From contig CM075938.1 of the NCBI GenBank assembly GCA_038030265.1, positions 16,469,009 through 16,533,008 of the forward strand: a DNA stretch of 64,000 nucleotides, read 5' to 3'. Made by a program: the position numbers and the translations under genes. Below, piece after piece: positions 1 through 13,599 of the stretch. The notes under the pieces were generated by a model that searched no databases, had not been told where the DNA came from, and saw only the letters and a program-made list of their open reading frames with translations. Each line of letters begins with the position of its first letter. The stretch's first letter is position 1. Origin of the DNA: Corythucha ciliata. Lineage: Eukaryota; Arthropoda; Insecta; Hemiptera; Tingidae.

Positions 1-1300
1 CGACACGGGGATTTCCAGTTCGAGCCGTCCACGGGCTCTGGTCATTTCAAACTTCCAGATGTTTTTCCTGATTTTATAAAATTCCAATGGGTGATGGGTG
101 CGAGGGTGGAAAAGACGCTCGTGCGGAGCACAAAAAGGGGGTCGTTACAGTTATATAGGTGGGCTCAACCCCCCCTTCTGTATGCCCCATCATCCGATTC
201 ACCCTCGCACCGATCACGTTTGATGTGACCACCGGTCAGTTAGTTTTTCCCTTTCCACAATACAATTGTGACCTTTTCTAAATGAGGCGAGTAAAAAGGG
301 AATTCCTCGAAACACCGGGCTTTTTCCTCACTCTCATTCACTCTCTCTCTCTTGCTTCACACCCCCGCACTATTGAAGGAGATTGATTCGACCGATGCCG
401 ACGAGTTTATTCCACTACTCTTGGACAATTCCATATAGGAAGGAGGGGGTATAGTGTGATGAGGTTGAGGGAAAAGACAATTGTGACACAGTGAAAAAGT
501 TGGACAGATGCGTCCCCCCCCCCTTTCACTATCCAAGGCCCATCTTCTTTTCTGTATACTAAAGGTAACAATAAAAGTGTGGGCGGACGACGCGCTCGCA
601 TCTGGCCTCCGGCGGGCAGGCAGTCCACTCATCGGCAACAGTCCATTGCACCCCATCCCCTTGCTCCTCTCGCATCGACTCATTTTCGTAGACTTTCATT
701 TCCCCTCCTTTCTCTATGCACATTGTTAAAACCAATTTAGCTTTAAGACTTTTCAGTGATTTACAAGTGGCATATAAGGTATTTCAGTTGAAAGAAAAAC
801 TCCCCACCCCTCTCACGTGCTTGACCGTCCGCCTATTAATAGAGAGGTTTGGAACCACAATTTAAAAGAGGGGAAGCCCATACCACTTCTCTCTTAATGC
901 GACTACATTTGGCACACCAGAAAGGGACGTCTATTGATGCTATGGGAAGAGGAAGTATATAGTTGTATACGAGCATATTAAAGGTTTGGGCCGCATCCTC
1001 ATACAGCTTTACGCGTTTTTTGGTTTTTATATTGAACACGAGAGGAATATCCTCTTTGTTGGTGTTTTACTATACAAGCGCTGGCCCAGGCGTCTATCTA
1101 GGTGGCGAGCCATAAAAATTCCTGACGCCACCGTGTGTTTGATTGAGCTAACAACCTTGAATATGATTATAAAACTTTGTTACAAACTTGACTCGCACGG
1201 CACAGAAACCTTTTTTTTACTGCTTTAAATTGTGAACATATAAAAATATCAAAGTTTTTCATTTAATTCGATTTCTTAATTATATTCTGTTTTATAACGT
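1..1300. other. low-copy noncoding sequence
   Basis: No gene recognised. Pyrimidine-rich runs (320-360, 505-530) and one C9 tract; all ORFs here are short and on overlapping strands with no recognisable domain. Confidence 0.4.
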
Positions 1301-1619
1301 TACTACACCACAATAGGGGGAGGGTCAAAAACTCCGTTTTACGGGCTATTTTGGTACTAAATTCGCATTGTGCGGGATTTATTGAGTAAAACTAAAAGGT
1401 CAGTTTCTGATGGCTTAAAATGATTTGTTCTGGGCCGAACGCAGGGCCAAATTGATATTATAGTTTCTTATCGCAACCTGTCGGTTACTGGACGCGCGAT
1501 ACCATGTAGACAATTATAAATGCTTGCCACGTCATTATATAAAGGCTCTCAACACGCTCTATTGCAGCATCGCAGTTCGTGGTGTTGCAATACAGGACCA
1601 TTTTTGTGGGGTTTTCTCG

Positions 1620-3330
1620 TAAAAAAAAAAAAAAAATCGCTTTGTTGCTTTTTCGACATCCTAAAACCTCCGTTTTCGTAGGTTTGACTCTCTAACAGCA
1701 AAATTTCGTGAATCTGGGCTCTTTTAATTAGAAAATTTTCGTGATTTCGGGCATTAAAAAACTCATTTCGTGGGTTTGGCTCTTTCAAAAACCCTATTTC
1801 GCCTTCCAAGAACAATCCGTCACAGATTTACCTTCTTCAAACCCTCGATTTCGTGGTCTTTACTCATCAAACCGCCAATTTCACGGGAATTGGTTTTATT
1901 GTGGGTTTGGCCCTTCCAAAATAGAAATTTCGTGGATTTGGGTCCTTCAAAAACCAATTTCGCGAGTGGGACTCTCATTCTCTGAACGGAATTTCGAAAG
2001 GATGCGCCCCTTAAAATGGTGATTTTGCGCGGTCTCACTTTCCAAATAACGAAATTTCGCGAATCACGAATTTTTAAAAATATATTTCACAGGTTCGGCT
2101 AATTAAAAAACCAATTTTTACGAGTTCCAATCTTCCAAGACCGGACAAAATTTTCAGAAAGCGCAATTTCCAGGGTTTTCCGAATCTAAGAAAGAAATTT
2201 AGTGGATTTGGCTGCTCCTAATTAAGAAACCAATTTCGCGAATTTGATCCTTCAAGGAGAAATTTTGCGAGTCGGCTTCTTTTTAAAAAAGGTAGTTCCT
2301 TGAAAACTCCATTTTGTGGGTTTTGCTCCATGCCTCCGAGTTCAAGGGTGTACAGCACGAGCGGGGGGGGGGGAAGAGGTGCACAGTTGCGCCCTGTTCT
2401 GTGGACTCGAAAAAGCAGCCGTAGTGGGACTGCCAACCACATGATAGCATCGAAAGGTACAAATTGTGCGGCGGAGGGCTTGTCAACGCTCACAAAAGTC
2501 ACTGAAAAGCCTATATTTTCACAGGTTTTCTTGCGGCTAAAAAAACCAATTTCGCGGGGCGCCTCACTAAAAATTTAATTTCTCGGATTTCGGCTCTCAA
2601 AAAAAAAAAAAAAAAATTCACGGATTTGTTTCACCAAAAACCAATTTTCGTGGGACTGAAGCACTAAAATACAATTTCGCGAAGTTGACTCATTCAAAAA
2701 CCAATTTCACAGACTGCGAATACACAATTTTCATGGGTCTTGCTCTCTAAAACTCCAACTTCGCTGCGTTTTGATGCTGAGACCCAATTTCGTGGGTTTT
2801 TGTTTGCTCAAAAACCAATTTCTCGGGGTTTTATGAAATAAAATTAAAAATAAAATAAAAACGTAAATATAAATAAATAAATAAAAAGAACGTTAACAAA
2901 TCATTTTTCAAATTTCGCTCACAAAAACACCAATTTCACAGATGGTTGTGACTGAAAACCCTCTATTTCGCGTGGTTGCCTAATTCTAAAAACGTTTTCG
3001 GGGATTTTTGACACTTACATACAAAGATATTGCTCGAAAACCAATTTCGTGGAATTTCATCCGATAAAAAAACAATCAAGCGCGCGGATTGTTTTCGCTA
3101 AAAACCAGTTCCGTCGGGTTGCTTCATTTAAGAACAAATTTCGCGGATTGTGTACTTTTAAAAAACCATTTTCGCGGAATTGTTGGCGGATTTTGTTGTA
3201 AAAAGCAATTTTCGTAGGTCTGGCTCCCTTAACAACCAATTTCTCTTATAAGTTCGCTCGTACAAATCCTTGTTTTGCATATTTTGATCACTAAAAACCA
3301 TTTTCGCTAGAAAGTGGCTATTTTCAGTGT
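1620..3330 (+). repeat. ~30-nt array, type A (AATTTCGYGGGTTTGGCTC...AAAAACC)
   Basis: Around 40 degenerate units of about 30 nt, consensus close to AATTTCGTGGGTTTGGCTCY plus TTCAAAAACC. Neighbouring units differ by many substitutions and small indels, so it is an old array. Open frames across it are by-products of the ~30-nt (multiple of three) spacing. Confidence 0.8.
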
Positions 3331-3830
3331 GGCAAACCTCACGACGAAAAAAACACTTTAATCTCGGCGTTTTATTTTTCTAACTTTACGTCACAGAGTG
3401 AACGAAAGTATATACGTCACTGCTGGGAGTGATGTCAAATACTTTCCGTCATCTGTTATGCGTGAGACGTGTTTATAATGAGTCGATGCTGTTCAATGTG
3501 AATCGCTGGTTGGTCAAGCGAAAAATAGCGTTCGCAACTGGTGAGGAGCGTCTTTACGCGCTCGTTGTTATTAGTAATTAGCGAACTCGGCGTTGCCTCG
3601 TTCGCCAAACACAACTTGCACGTAAAGTGACGCTTACCTCACTCGTTGTGAACTTTACTATTTACGAATCTGGCTAAGTAAAAACCCACTTTATCGGGTT
3701 TAACTCACTAAGAAAAACACTTCTTAAAATAAATAAATAAACTTTGTAGATTGTCGTTACTGCAAACCAAATTTCGCGGGGTTTCCATTCATTCCAAGTC
3801 AATTTCGTGGATCTGGCTCACTATAAGGGC
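3331..3830. other. array-free island with TACGTCAC-type motifs, then type A remnants
   Basis: CpG-containing sequence with TTTACGTCAC, TACGTCACT and GTAAAGTGACG scattered between 3384 and 3640, including imperfect inverted pairs, flanked by type A units. Possibly an old transposon; no family recognised. Confidence 0.3.
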
Positions 3831-4110
3831 GGGTTTACCAAGCACTGAATATCTCATGGAATAGCTATCTCTCGAATTTTACATTACTGCATACAAAAAG
3901 GCCCATAGCAACCATACTTATCCCGCAGCTATTTGCCTGTAGAATAAGTGCATTGATAAACGGACCCTAAAACGGTTTATGCTAAACGATCATTTTCACG
4001 GGTCTGGCTCTGTGAAACCCCAATTTTATGGGTTATTTGCTTGCTGAAACCCCAATTTCGTGGGCTATTGGCTTGCTGAAAGCCCAATTTCGCGGGGTTG
4101 CCTCATTTGA
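3831..4110 (+). repeat. type A ~30-nt array remnant
   Basis: Units such as CCCAATTTCGTGGGCTATT and CCCAATTTCGCGGGGTTGCC in a row at 4015-4110, continuing the array at 1620. Confidence 0.6.
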
Positions 4111-7102
4111 ATGATCTATTTCATCTGCGCTGCCTTCAATATATGACATATTTTCTATAGTGAAGCTGCCCACCCCTAGATGACATACACCCCTGCACAA
4201 GTTTTCAGTTTTTGGTGCTGGAAAAGATTGACGATTAATTTTCACGAATTCTGAGGTTAAAACCTCAGAAAATTCCAAACTCAACAATTACATAACAGAT
4301 AAACATTCATTTTGGTCTGGATATACGCGGCTTATAGTGTTTGGGCCTGGTGGGCCTTCAAAAGACCATTTTGCCTCAAGAATCATCACACTATAATATA
4401 TCTGCCCGCCGGTAAACCCCAATTTATGATGTAGTAACCTGTTTCATATTGCGCCCGGAGGAGGGGAGCATGATTGCCATCCTCGAGCTTCAAAAATCCC
4501 TCCCTGGTCCCTACAAATTTGACGTATCCCCCTCCCCTCAAGGTGGGAGTGGCGGAGGCGGCACGTTATACCACATTTACGCGTTGAACTTTGAATGTTT
4601 GTGCAGTAATGTAGATTTTCACGACCAACACTCGCGTCGGTCCCTTTCTTAATGAAAAGAAACTGAAAGGACCACCGCCAAAAAAAAGAGCTACCCGCCC
4701 CTCTGCCAAGGTACTCGCGCTCATTTCTTAATGAGTTCGGCGACGCGTGTGTCGTTTTTTTTTTTTTTTTTTTTTATATAACTCACACTCCAACGCGCGC
4801 TGATGGAATGAGAGTAAAAGTGATTTTTTATTTACGGACTTCCACCGTATCGTATACACACGGTTATAGTAGCTGCGATGGGAAGTGGTGGCGAGAGGGT
4901 TGATAGGGAGGGGGGGGTGACGATGAGTGGACGTCTTTGTCTAGAAAATCCCTCCTCCTCCACATCACTTCTTTCTCTCATCAACCGCCACGTAGAATGT
5001 TCACATCCCTTCTCTCCCAACCCAATCCACATCACCCGTGTTATAATCGTACGACGGGCAGACAGGTGACAATTAGTTACGGAAACACTTTTCAGTCACG
5101 GATCCTCTTCTCACTGTCTTTTTTTTTATGTTAAAAAAAAAAGCGCTCCAAAGCGACTGCATAGCCTTCTAGTTATTGTTTTTCGCCTAAAAAAAAAGAT
5201 TCGACAATAATTAAAAGGTGCGTTCATGAAAGTGGTGAGATAGACTTGTACGGACGCCCTTTTTGAGAGACAAAAGTCATTTAAAATGAAATATATCAAC
5301 TTATATTCTTTCTTGTATTATACGAACCAAACGACCACCCCTTGCTCTTTTATAATGGTGAAAGAAAGAAAAAAAAGAAACCTTAAAGCTTCTTCTAAAT
5401 ACGGCTATTTCGGGCCCCGCCAGTCAAACATTCCAAACGAGGAACCGGAGTAATAAATGGCCTCTGGACAGACACGGTATTCCCCCCCCCCTACCATTTC
5501 AGTGTCTTTTTCGTCGTCGTTCCTCGCCCTCGCGCCTTAGAATTCACACTCACTTTTTTTTGTATGTTTAGATTAGATGAACATTGGTCTCTGTCTAGTT
5601 TTGATGGGGAATCTGTGGGAGGGGGGGCTCCGTGCTATTTGATTGCTTCCGGGTAATTGTAATGATGATTGTGAAATATTGTTAAAAAGCATGTTTTATT
5701 GATTGGATTTACTTGATGTTTTAATGAATTAGGGTTCTTGAAAACGTAGAGTTGACTCAAGTTATAGCGTCGGCGCCTTTGTATGGGTAGGAGGAGTCCA
5801 GGCTCACCCATTCGCCAGGCTCTCAGTTATGAATATGGAAAAGGCGGAATATGACAGGAGGGGAATATCGAAGGGGTGTCGTGACTCGGGTTTTCGGGGG
5901 GGAATCTTTTCTCCCACTCTTCAGCGTTATGCTTTATGACTAGGTTCCAACCCGATGACTCCTAGCAGTCTCCTCTTTGCCCCATTGGACTGGCTCGACT
6001 CCGCCTCTCCCTTTTCATCATCTTTCATAACTGAGGGGGGGGGGGTCTCACCTCTCGGCTTCACCCTATCATTATATAGCTGTGGGGAGGGCTGGGATAA
6101 TCCATAATTCTCTGCCTTTCTCGTTTGCGCCCAACTCCCTCCTTCGTCGATTATGATGAGAGTGAGAGGGAAGAGGGGTCTTCAGTCCCCCTATCCAACT
6201 TCTTGTCCTTGGATTTCCTCGACTGTATTCTGCATTATGTATCCTTTGCTTTCTTATCCTTCCCGGTGTATTTCACCGCCTCAAACACACCCATTTATTT
6301 GTGATTGTGAGTCTTATAACGGGCCCCATAATTGGAAATCAATTTACCCCTTCACATTCAAACCAAATGACACGCTAGCGTGTTCGATTGTTTTTCCCGT
6401 CAACTAGCTATAACAGCACACCAGGCACTCATACGCGTAAAGAATTAGTCGACATACATGGAAACATAAAAAAAAAAGTCGAGGGAATGATAGAGGGGGG
6501 GGAGACAACTGTCATACGAACAAATTGCATATCGATGCTCTCTCGGTCCCTCTTCCCATAAGTAAACCATTACGAAGGATCCGGGTGGAAAATGGAATTT
6601 TAATTCGGTTTGTCTATCGCACACGTGAGGATGACAGCGCGAAAAGAAAAAAAAAATGAAAAAAACAAAACGATACAACACATGCCCTTTTCGGCAGTGG
6701 GTGGGTTTTATAGCGTAAAGTGAAAATTTTCATTTTTTTTTTTTTTTTTTTTTCTCTTCGATGTGTATTGAACTGTCTGTCAGTGATGAGGATGATGATG
6801 ATTAGCGACGGTACATATTTAAATAATTTATTTAAATCCAACTGAAAATAACACGGTATACTCGAATAATTCTTTCATGTCCCATTTTTTAACATAATTA
6901 ATAGCATGCACAAGTTTATTGTGTCTATATATTTCCTTTCTATGCGCATTTTTATACGATTATTTAAATATGTATATCAAAAGATCGTTTTAAAGTCCAT
7001 TATGTCAGGTTCATCATTGCCAGCGTCTCCTTTTCTTTCTATTGCGCACCTATCTACCCACAGTCGACCAGAATTGAGAAAAACAATACCAGGCTAAAAT
7101 TG
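4111..7102. other. low-copy noncoding stretch upstream of spalt
   Basis: No gene recognised. Many homopolymers (T22 near 4757, G10 near 6035, T23 near 6732). A short AT-rich island (5640-5760) with several TAAT-type homeodomain-like cores is the only regulatory-looking spot, and that is weak. Confidence 0.3.

Positions 7103-7161
<59 letters not shown>
7103..7161. repeat. A59 homopolymer
   Basis: An uninterrupted run of 59 adenines. It could be the tail of a retroposed sequence on the + strand, but nothing recognisable precedes it. Confidence 0.95.
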
Positions 7162-7164
<3 letters not shown>

Positions 7165-8660
7165 TAATTTCTCGGCAGTCGGCAGAAATTAATACAAACT
7201 GCAAATTCATAAATATGTGCACTAAATACGCTTTATCACACCTGTCAAAGCTGATATCGGGGATAGAATATTTAAAAAGCAGTGGTTCGCGCTAAAATGA
7301 GTAAAAACGCTAAATTCGCGGCTAAAATGGAGAAAAAGTCGATAGTTTACTAATGAAATTGTCAATAAGGTGCTCATTCCGGTAAGCACTAATTCGTGGC
7401 TATAAAATCATGAAAACTAATATTATGAGATGGATATAATAAATATTTCTGTCGCCGGTATTTTTAATTAATAAATTAATTAAAAAAGGCGTCTCCGTGG
7501 CGTAATTGGCAGCGTGCTGGACTGGTAATCCAGAGGTTGCGGGTTCAAATCCATTTTTTCTCGAAACTCCAATTGTGTTGGGCTATGCCCTTCCATCGTC
7601 GTCCGGATAACATCAGTTTAATTTATTTATTTATTAACTAATATTATGTTTGTGCGGCTGAAATTGAGGGAAAATTCCAACTCTTGGTTAAAATGAAAGA
7701 AATCGCTCATTTGGTGCTAAAAGTAAGAAAATATGCCAATCCGCGCATCAAATTGGGCGTAAATCGCTCATGAGCGGCTAAAATCAAGAAAAACTCTAAT
7801 TTGCGGCTATAGAATTGAGAAAAATCACTATAAAGTGCCGTGGCGTGGCCAAAGGCGGAGGGGTGGCGATAGTTGGGAAGTCGTTTTTATAGCCAAGTTT
7901 TTGTGAAATCCCAGCAATTTACGAAGGACATTCATTACAACACCCGTCCCCGCAGGTCTTTAGTATAGTAAGCTGCGGACTGCCACAGTCGCCCCCTCGC
8001 CCCCATCCGGAAGAATTTTTTCATACGAGCCAGCCAATGCGCGGTTAAAATGGAGAAAAATCGCTATTTCACAAGGTAAAATTGCGAAAAACTCTGATAT
8101 GTCGGAAAAACGCCAATTCAACGGTTAAAATTGAGAAACTCGTGGCTTCTGCAGGCATAACTTCCTATTTGATATTTTTAAGAAATCCAGAACTCGGCTA
8201 TAGAATTAATGAATAGCGCTAATTCAAGGATAAAATTGAGAAAAAGCGCTAATTTACAGCAAAAATTGATAAAAATTCCAATTATTTGCGGCTAAAATGT
8301 AGAAAAATCTCGAATTAACAGGTAAAATTCGGAAAACGATAGTTCACTGCTATAAAATGGATAAAAATTGCTAATTCGAGGTAAAATTGAGAAAAATGGC
8401 TGATTCTCTGACGAATTCGAGAAAAAGCGCTATATTATCGACTAAAATTGAGAAAAAGGCAATTCGCCATTTGTTCCTCGCTATATGTTATTTAGTCAAC
8501 TTCATGGCTAAAATTTAAAAAAAAACGCTATACATGGCTAAAATTGAAACAAACGCTAATTCGCGGCTAAAATAGAAAAAATAGCTAATTCAATGGTTAA
8601 AATAGGGGAAATAGCTAATTCCTACTTTGGGAAAAAGAGCTAATTCGCGAATAAGGTCAT
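7162..8660 (+). repeat. ~30-nt array, type B (GCTAAAATTGAGAAAAAGCGCTAATTCGCG)
   Basis: Dozens of degenerate 29-32 nt units, consensus GCTAAAATTGAGAAAAAGCG plus CTAATTCGCG. A SINE interrupts it at 7488-7640. It shares the AATTCGCGG core with type A. Confidence 0.8.
7488..7640 (+). mobile_element. tRNA-derived SINE (tRNA-Thr GGT head)
   Basis: The 5' part reads as a tRNA: box A TGGCGTAATTGG at 7498, anticodon stem CTGGA/TCCAG around loop CTGGTAA (anticodon GGT, Thr) at 7517-7533, and box B GGTTCAAATCC at 7542. The T stem and acceptor stem do not pair at the 3' side, so it is not a working tRNA. A short unrelated body (to about 7610) and a TTTATTTATTTATT tail follow, as in SINEs. It sits inside a ~30-nt array and is flanked by AT-rich sequence. 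Confidence 0.6.
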
Positions 8661-8859
8661 ATGTGTTGTTTATTTATATAGAGGCAAAGAGGCCTCACAG
8701 TGATTTCCTCCCTGATGGGCGCCGATAGGTGCGGGTCCACCACTAAAACACAGTGTCAAAAATAGAATAGATGTTGTTTTTTGTATGATACCGTACACCG
8801 CGGAGAAGCCGCTCTATTAGCCGGTAAAATGGACCAAAACCCGCCTATATTCGACAACG

Positions 8860-9210
8860 CTTTACTGCGGTTGGATATTTTAGATGTTGTGTTTGGAGCA
8901 TAATTTCTGTGGTTCGGACTTATTCGTGGTAGGAGATTTCTGTGGTTCGCGAGCCGTCTTTGCAGAGCTCTGATTTGCATTGTGGTCATGGGGCTTCTTT
9001 TTGAAGCTTAATTACTGTGGTTAGGGCATATACTTAGAGTTATTCGTGCTTCCAGGTATGGTGAGACTGAAGCTCTAATACTGTGGTTTGGAGCTTTGCT
9101 GTTGGTTGAGGCCTTACTGTGATTAGAGAGATTCCAGCTGTGAACGGAACTCTGCGGTGGCTCAATCCGCAGTGTTCGTGATGAAGGTCGAGGGCCACTG
9201 CGGTCTGTTG
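8860..9210 (+). repeat. degenerate ACTGTGGTT repeat
   Basis: TTTCTGTGGTTCG, TTACTGTGGTTAG and ATACTGTGGTTTGGAGC recur about every 45-60 bp, five to six times. A third, more decayed repeat type next to the type B array. Confidence 0.5.
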
Positions 9211-12200
9211 CCACCCTTTCCCGCCTTCCTTGGGGACTCGGATTTGGAAATCAAGAAAGGCGATGAGTGCGGAAATTCAAATAAAACAGATAAAATAAAC
9301 GAAAATCAGACAAAAACACATAAAATAAAATAAAAAACAAAAGCAACTGCAAGACCTGAAAATATTGACTCATAGCAAGATAATATAAAACACAGGGGGT
9401 CTGCTGTATGGCCTCCTTGAGTCCCCGGGCGCGATTATTCTCTTCACGCGCTCCGCCCAAGGCTCAAAGCACCGCAGCTTCGTGGATTCCGCTGTTTTCA
9501 AAGATCAATTTCATGGAATTGGCTCTTCCGAAAATCAATTTTTCTGTTTATCTCAATCGAAAGGCGTATTTAACGCATTTTTATTTTTCGAAAGCTAATT
9601 TTTGCATAAACGGTGCAAAAGAACCTCACAGCTGGCGTGATGTTACAAAAACATCCTCATAATTGTAGGTCTTTTCGGGCGACCTACAAAAACTACAAAT
9701 TTGTAGGTTGCGTACATATAAGCAACTTGATGTTCAATTGGTTAAAATCTACACAACTAGCAAAATTTGTATATTTTGTGGGTTTGGAGAGCCGCCCGAA
9801 AAATCCTTGTGTCGCTTTGCGTAAAATGGCTATATACCTTCTATATATTCATGGAAACTATAAAAACCTTGCGGTTCAATTTCCAGCGATTGATATAAAA
9901 ACAACGTTAAAATTGACTACTCGACTATAGGAAACGCCCTGCGAGATTCGGAGGCTACAGGAAAGGAAATTAACGAATCCACATGCTGTATAGAAGTTAA
10001 ATGTTGTTTAAACTCCAAATGAAGCGACTTTCACACACCATGTGCACTTCGTGCTGATTATAACCTTGAGCATTATAACTTGGGTGGTCAAAAGTCCAAA
10101 AAGTGTCCCGTGCACGGCCAACATCCTATAACGTTTTGTTCAAACACACATAATTGCATAAAAATGTTTCAAAGGTAATTTTTTCTTCTTTCAAAAATGT
10201 GCCCAGGTGGAGGAGCGCAGGTTGCCTTGTAAATCACTCTTTTCCCGGCGTCATGAATACCTTCTTCCCGGTGAACCATAGGGGGTTTATGGTACAAGAA
10301 TTGTTACAGTTTTTCAAAAAACCGAAAGAAAGGGTGTCCTTAGCGATGTTCCATATATTTTAAACCTGTCAGTTCGCATTGAAGTAAAATCAATGTAGAG
10401 GAGGGGGGGGTGAGTGATGATGATGAAGTGGAGGGGTTTTCCTTCTTGGGTGAACAATAATGTAGTGCAGTATGAAATCTTAAAAACCGATGTTCTGACG
10501 TTAATTATTCTTTGGGACACCTTCGTCCGTCCAAAGAAGCTCGATGAACCTTCCTCCCTTCATATAATACACATGAAAAAAGAAAGAGAGAAAAAAAAAG
10601 CACACCGTGTTGTGTATTGTATTTCAGATTCCCCACCACCACCCCTCCTATCAATTCCACCAATGGCAATGAGAGCCGTTCAGCAGAGGGCTGTTTTCGT
10701 TGTTGCTAATTAAGCTCCGGGGATTTATTATAGAGGTGACCCCGACCACATTGCCGCGGTCCTTTTCTGTGAAGGACGTTCCACGGCTCACAGATTTATT
10801 ATCAGAGGCTTCGCGGTCCATATTATATAATTCTCGTCCTCTTTCATATATATATATATTCTTGTGTGTTATTATAAACTCACGAATACACGTTTTTCGT
10901 TTGTATGAGAACGAGGGATTAATTAGAGGGTTTTTGGATAAAACTGGTCCTCCTCTTATTATACGTGGGAAAGAGTTGAAAATGTTTAACGCTGTTTTGG
11001 GTGATGGTTGGCCCAATATGTTTCTCCCATTTTTATTTAATACGCTCGTCTTCTATTGTTTAAGCTCGTTTTAAATAAAAAGCTTCACTTCACGGACGGA
11101 GGGCATTCCTCGTTGGGTTTAGCCAATCGATTCTTTATGCATAAAGTTGCTGGAAGTGGTAGAGTTGTGTGATAGTATTTTCTGCCCTTATAGTGTTTAT
11201 AAAGTAGCAGAATGTCTTGTAGTTTCCCTCCTGTCTTGATTCGATACCTTTTTTACCTGTCACACTCTTTCTCCGTCTATCTCTTTTCTATATGCACGTA
11301 GCGGAAATTTATTTACGGGCAAACAAGCGTACCAATACGCTTACACCCTCTCCCCCCACCCCTACTCCATCAGTATAAAAAGGTTTCTCGAGCTCATCCG
11401 GATTTACTCCTCGCTCGAATCCCGGGCGCGGCTTTCCCATATAATTAGTATTTACTTCACACTCTTCTCCCCCTCCCCCCTCACACACACACACATCCCC
11501 CCACGTTCCACCACACAACCCATCTCGCGCGCCTGAATTCCCAGACTGGTCCCCCTCCCCCTCTCACCCATCGGACAGTTACCCTTAGGCCTTCTTACTC
11601 ACCCCTGCGTGCAAACTCCACTCACGATTCTTCATTCTTATCCTAATAAGCTTACAATCTTCCCACGACATAATTTGTGTACGCTTTATTATGTGTATTG
11701 TTTTGGTGGACGGTATAATTGGCACTCTGATAGGTGAAGAAGGGTGTGGAAAGGGGAGGTTGAGTGAGGAAAAGGAAATGAAGCAAACAAAAAAAAAAAG
11801 TCGTGAAAATTGTCTCTTGGCGAAGCTTCATCACCATTTTTTTTCTAAGTGAGCCCGCATTTTTTCCGTTGCTTTGTGTGTCCGTTGAATTTATATTCTG
11901 TGAACCCGCATTTTTCAGCCTTGAAATTAATCGTAAAAATTATTTTTATGTTACAGGTGAGTTTTGTTGGATCGCTAAAAACACAAAAAGTGCTGGGGTA
12001 AGCTATCGTTTTACCAGTTTATATGAGTAGAATAAAGAACATGTATGCTTCAATAATAAGACAACACGCCAGAGAGTCTCAGTGCTCATTTCAAAAATTC
12101 CGCGATATGTGGACGAGCCATAGTTGTGAAATTATACATATAGTGACGGGGGCAGTGGAGGGGATCGTTCAGCCGCGAATGAGCGATTATTATTAATTTT

Positions 12201-12560
12201 GCCCACGAATTTGTTTGTTCACAATTTAAACCGTGAATTAGAAGTTTCTCTCAATTTCTGTTTCCTCCAGAACCTGGAAGTTATAGTACTTTATCCTAGA
12301 AAAAGCACTTTTTCAGAAAACATTTTTTTCTCAGTCTCAAGGATCTCAAGAAACTATCAAAAGCTGTATATTTTTGAGGGCGTTTTAACGGGTCACACCA
12401 CTTTTTCCGTGAGACACTGAGCACGCAACTAAAGAGAGAGCGGACGTCTCTTATGGTTTGCTCTCCCTGTCGAAAAAATCGGCCGAAACCAACGACAACG
12501 CGAAACGCTCATTTTTAACCGCACTTTACAAGTTTACAGGCCTGCTGTTATGGGCACGTT
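9211..12560. other. low-copy noncoding stretch
   Basis: No gene recognised. It includes a type A remnant (9480-9600), the inverted-repeat element at 9668, a (TA)-rich patch (10850) and a CA-repeat (11490). ORFs of 100-124 codons at 10651-11074 mirror each other on both strands and show no domain. Confidence 0.35.
9668..9806. mobile_element. short inverted-repeat element (possible MITE)
   Basis: The left end GGTCTTTTCGGGCGAC and right end (reverse complement GGATTTTTCGGGCGGC) are imperfect inverted repeats 139 bp apart. A 14 bp palindrome CTACAAATTTGTAG lies inside. The flanks TTGTA and TTGTG give a weak hint of a 5 bp duplication. Confidence 0.35.
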
Positions 12561-12569
12561 GCGAATGTT

Positions 12570-13410
12570 TTTAGGGGCTTCACGAAGTTCGAGCAGAAAA
12601 CTGGAATTTCAGCGAAATTTCTCGAGTTTAGCTGTTCCTTGGACGAAATTTCGAATACTCAGGTCCCTCAAACCTCGATTTGCTCTTCCAAAAACGAACA
12701 TCCACGGATTCCGCTCCTTTAAAATTTAATTTCGCGGGTTTAGATATTTGAAAAAACCAATTTCGCGTAGTTGATTTTTTCATAGGTACGAGTATACATT
12801 TAATAATTTTCGGGAGTTTGGCTCCTGCGAAGTAACTTGTGTTGATGGTCTTCCTTGAACTTCAGGGAGGTCCATTCCAAGATCGCCATCTGTGACAATA
12901 ACTCGTGTGGCGCCTAAACTAAAGACCAGCTGAAATGGCCAATAATGCCGGAATCACAAATATAGTGAAACCCATTAACTTCTCGTCTTCGGTTCGCTTC
13001 ATTGTACATCTGCGCCTTCAAAAGCCGATTTTATGGGGATTTAGCTCTTTCTAAAATGAAATTTCGTGTCATTGGATACATAACAATAAGTAACAACAAA
13101 TTTTGCGGGTTTGGCTCTTCCAAAATAAGGAGTTTTCGTGGACTTGGCTCCTCATAAAAATCGGTTTTTCGGAAGTGACTCCGATTGAGGCTCCTCCTTG
13201 GCCACCGTTAGCGTTAAACGTAATATGAGGCCCCTGAAAACGGCCTCGTCTGATCAAAAATCTGCTTCATAACAAAAACGTTCGTGATGAATTTGGTTCC
13301 TTGAAAACACGAAATTTCGTTAGTTTGACTTACTCAAAAAATCAATTTCGCAGGTTTTGCTCTTTCATTCCAATAATTTCATGAGTATTCTGGCCCGTTT
13401 GCAAAAGCTT
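12570..13410 (+). repeat. type A ~30-nt array
   Basis: Units such as AATTTCGCGGGTTTAGATAT and AATTTTGCGGGTTTGGCTCT at about 30-nt spacing, interrupted by 150-200 bp unrelated pieces at 12840-13000 and 13180-13260. Confidence 0.7.
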
Positions 13411-13599
13411 GCGCAGAGGCTCTTCCTTCCAACTTCAGCGCGGCCGATTGGATGACCGGCAATATTCATGGGGTCCCCAGAAAACGTGCCCAAGGAGCCG
13501 AAAACGCTCCCAGATCCATGCAATAGGCAAACATCGCCAAGGGTTTAATGGAAGATTTTACGGGTTTTGGTCATTTTTGCGAAAGTTTTTCTTTCCCCC

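Noticed and set aside
1549..2578. Overlapping ORFs of 67-94 codons on both strands
   Set aside because: They follow the ~30-nt repeat spacing, which keeps frames open by chance; no start context, no family.
7488..7565. Functional tRNA-Thr(GGT) gene
   Set aside because: Box A, the anticodon arm and box B are good, but the T stem and acceptor stem do not pair and an unrelated body follows, so it was called a SINE.
10651..11074. Mirrored 121- and 124-codon ORFs
   Set aside because: Open on both strands over the same DNA, with no domain or splice context; most likely chance.
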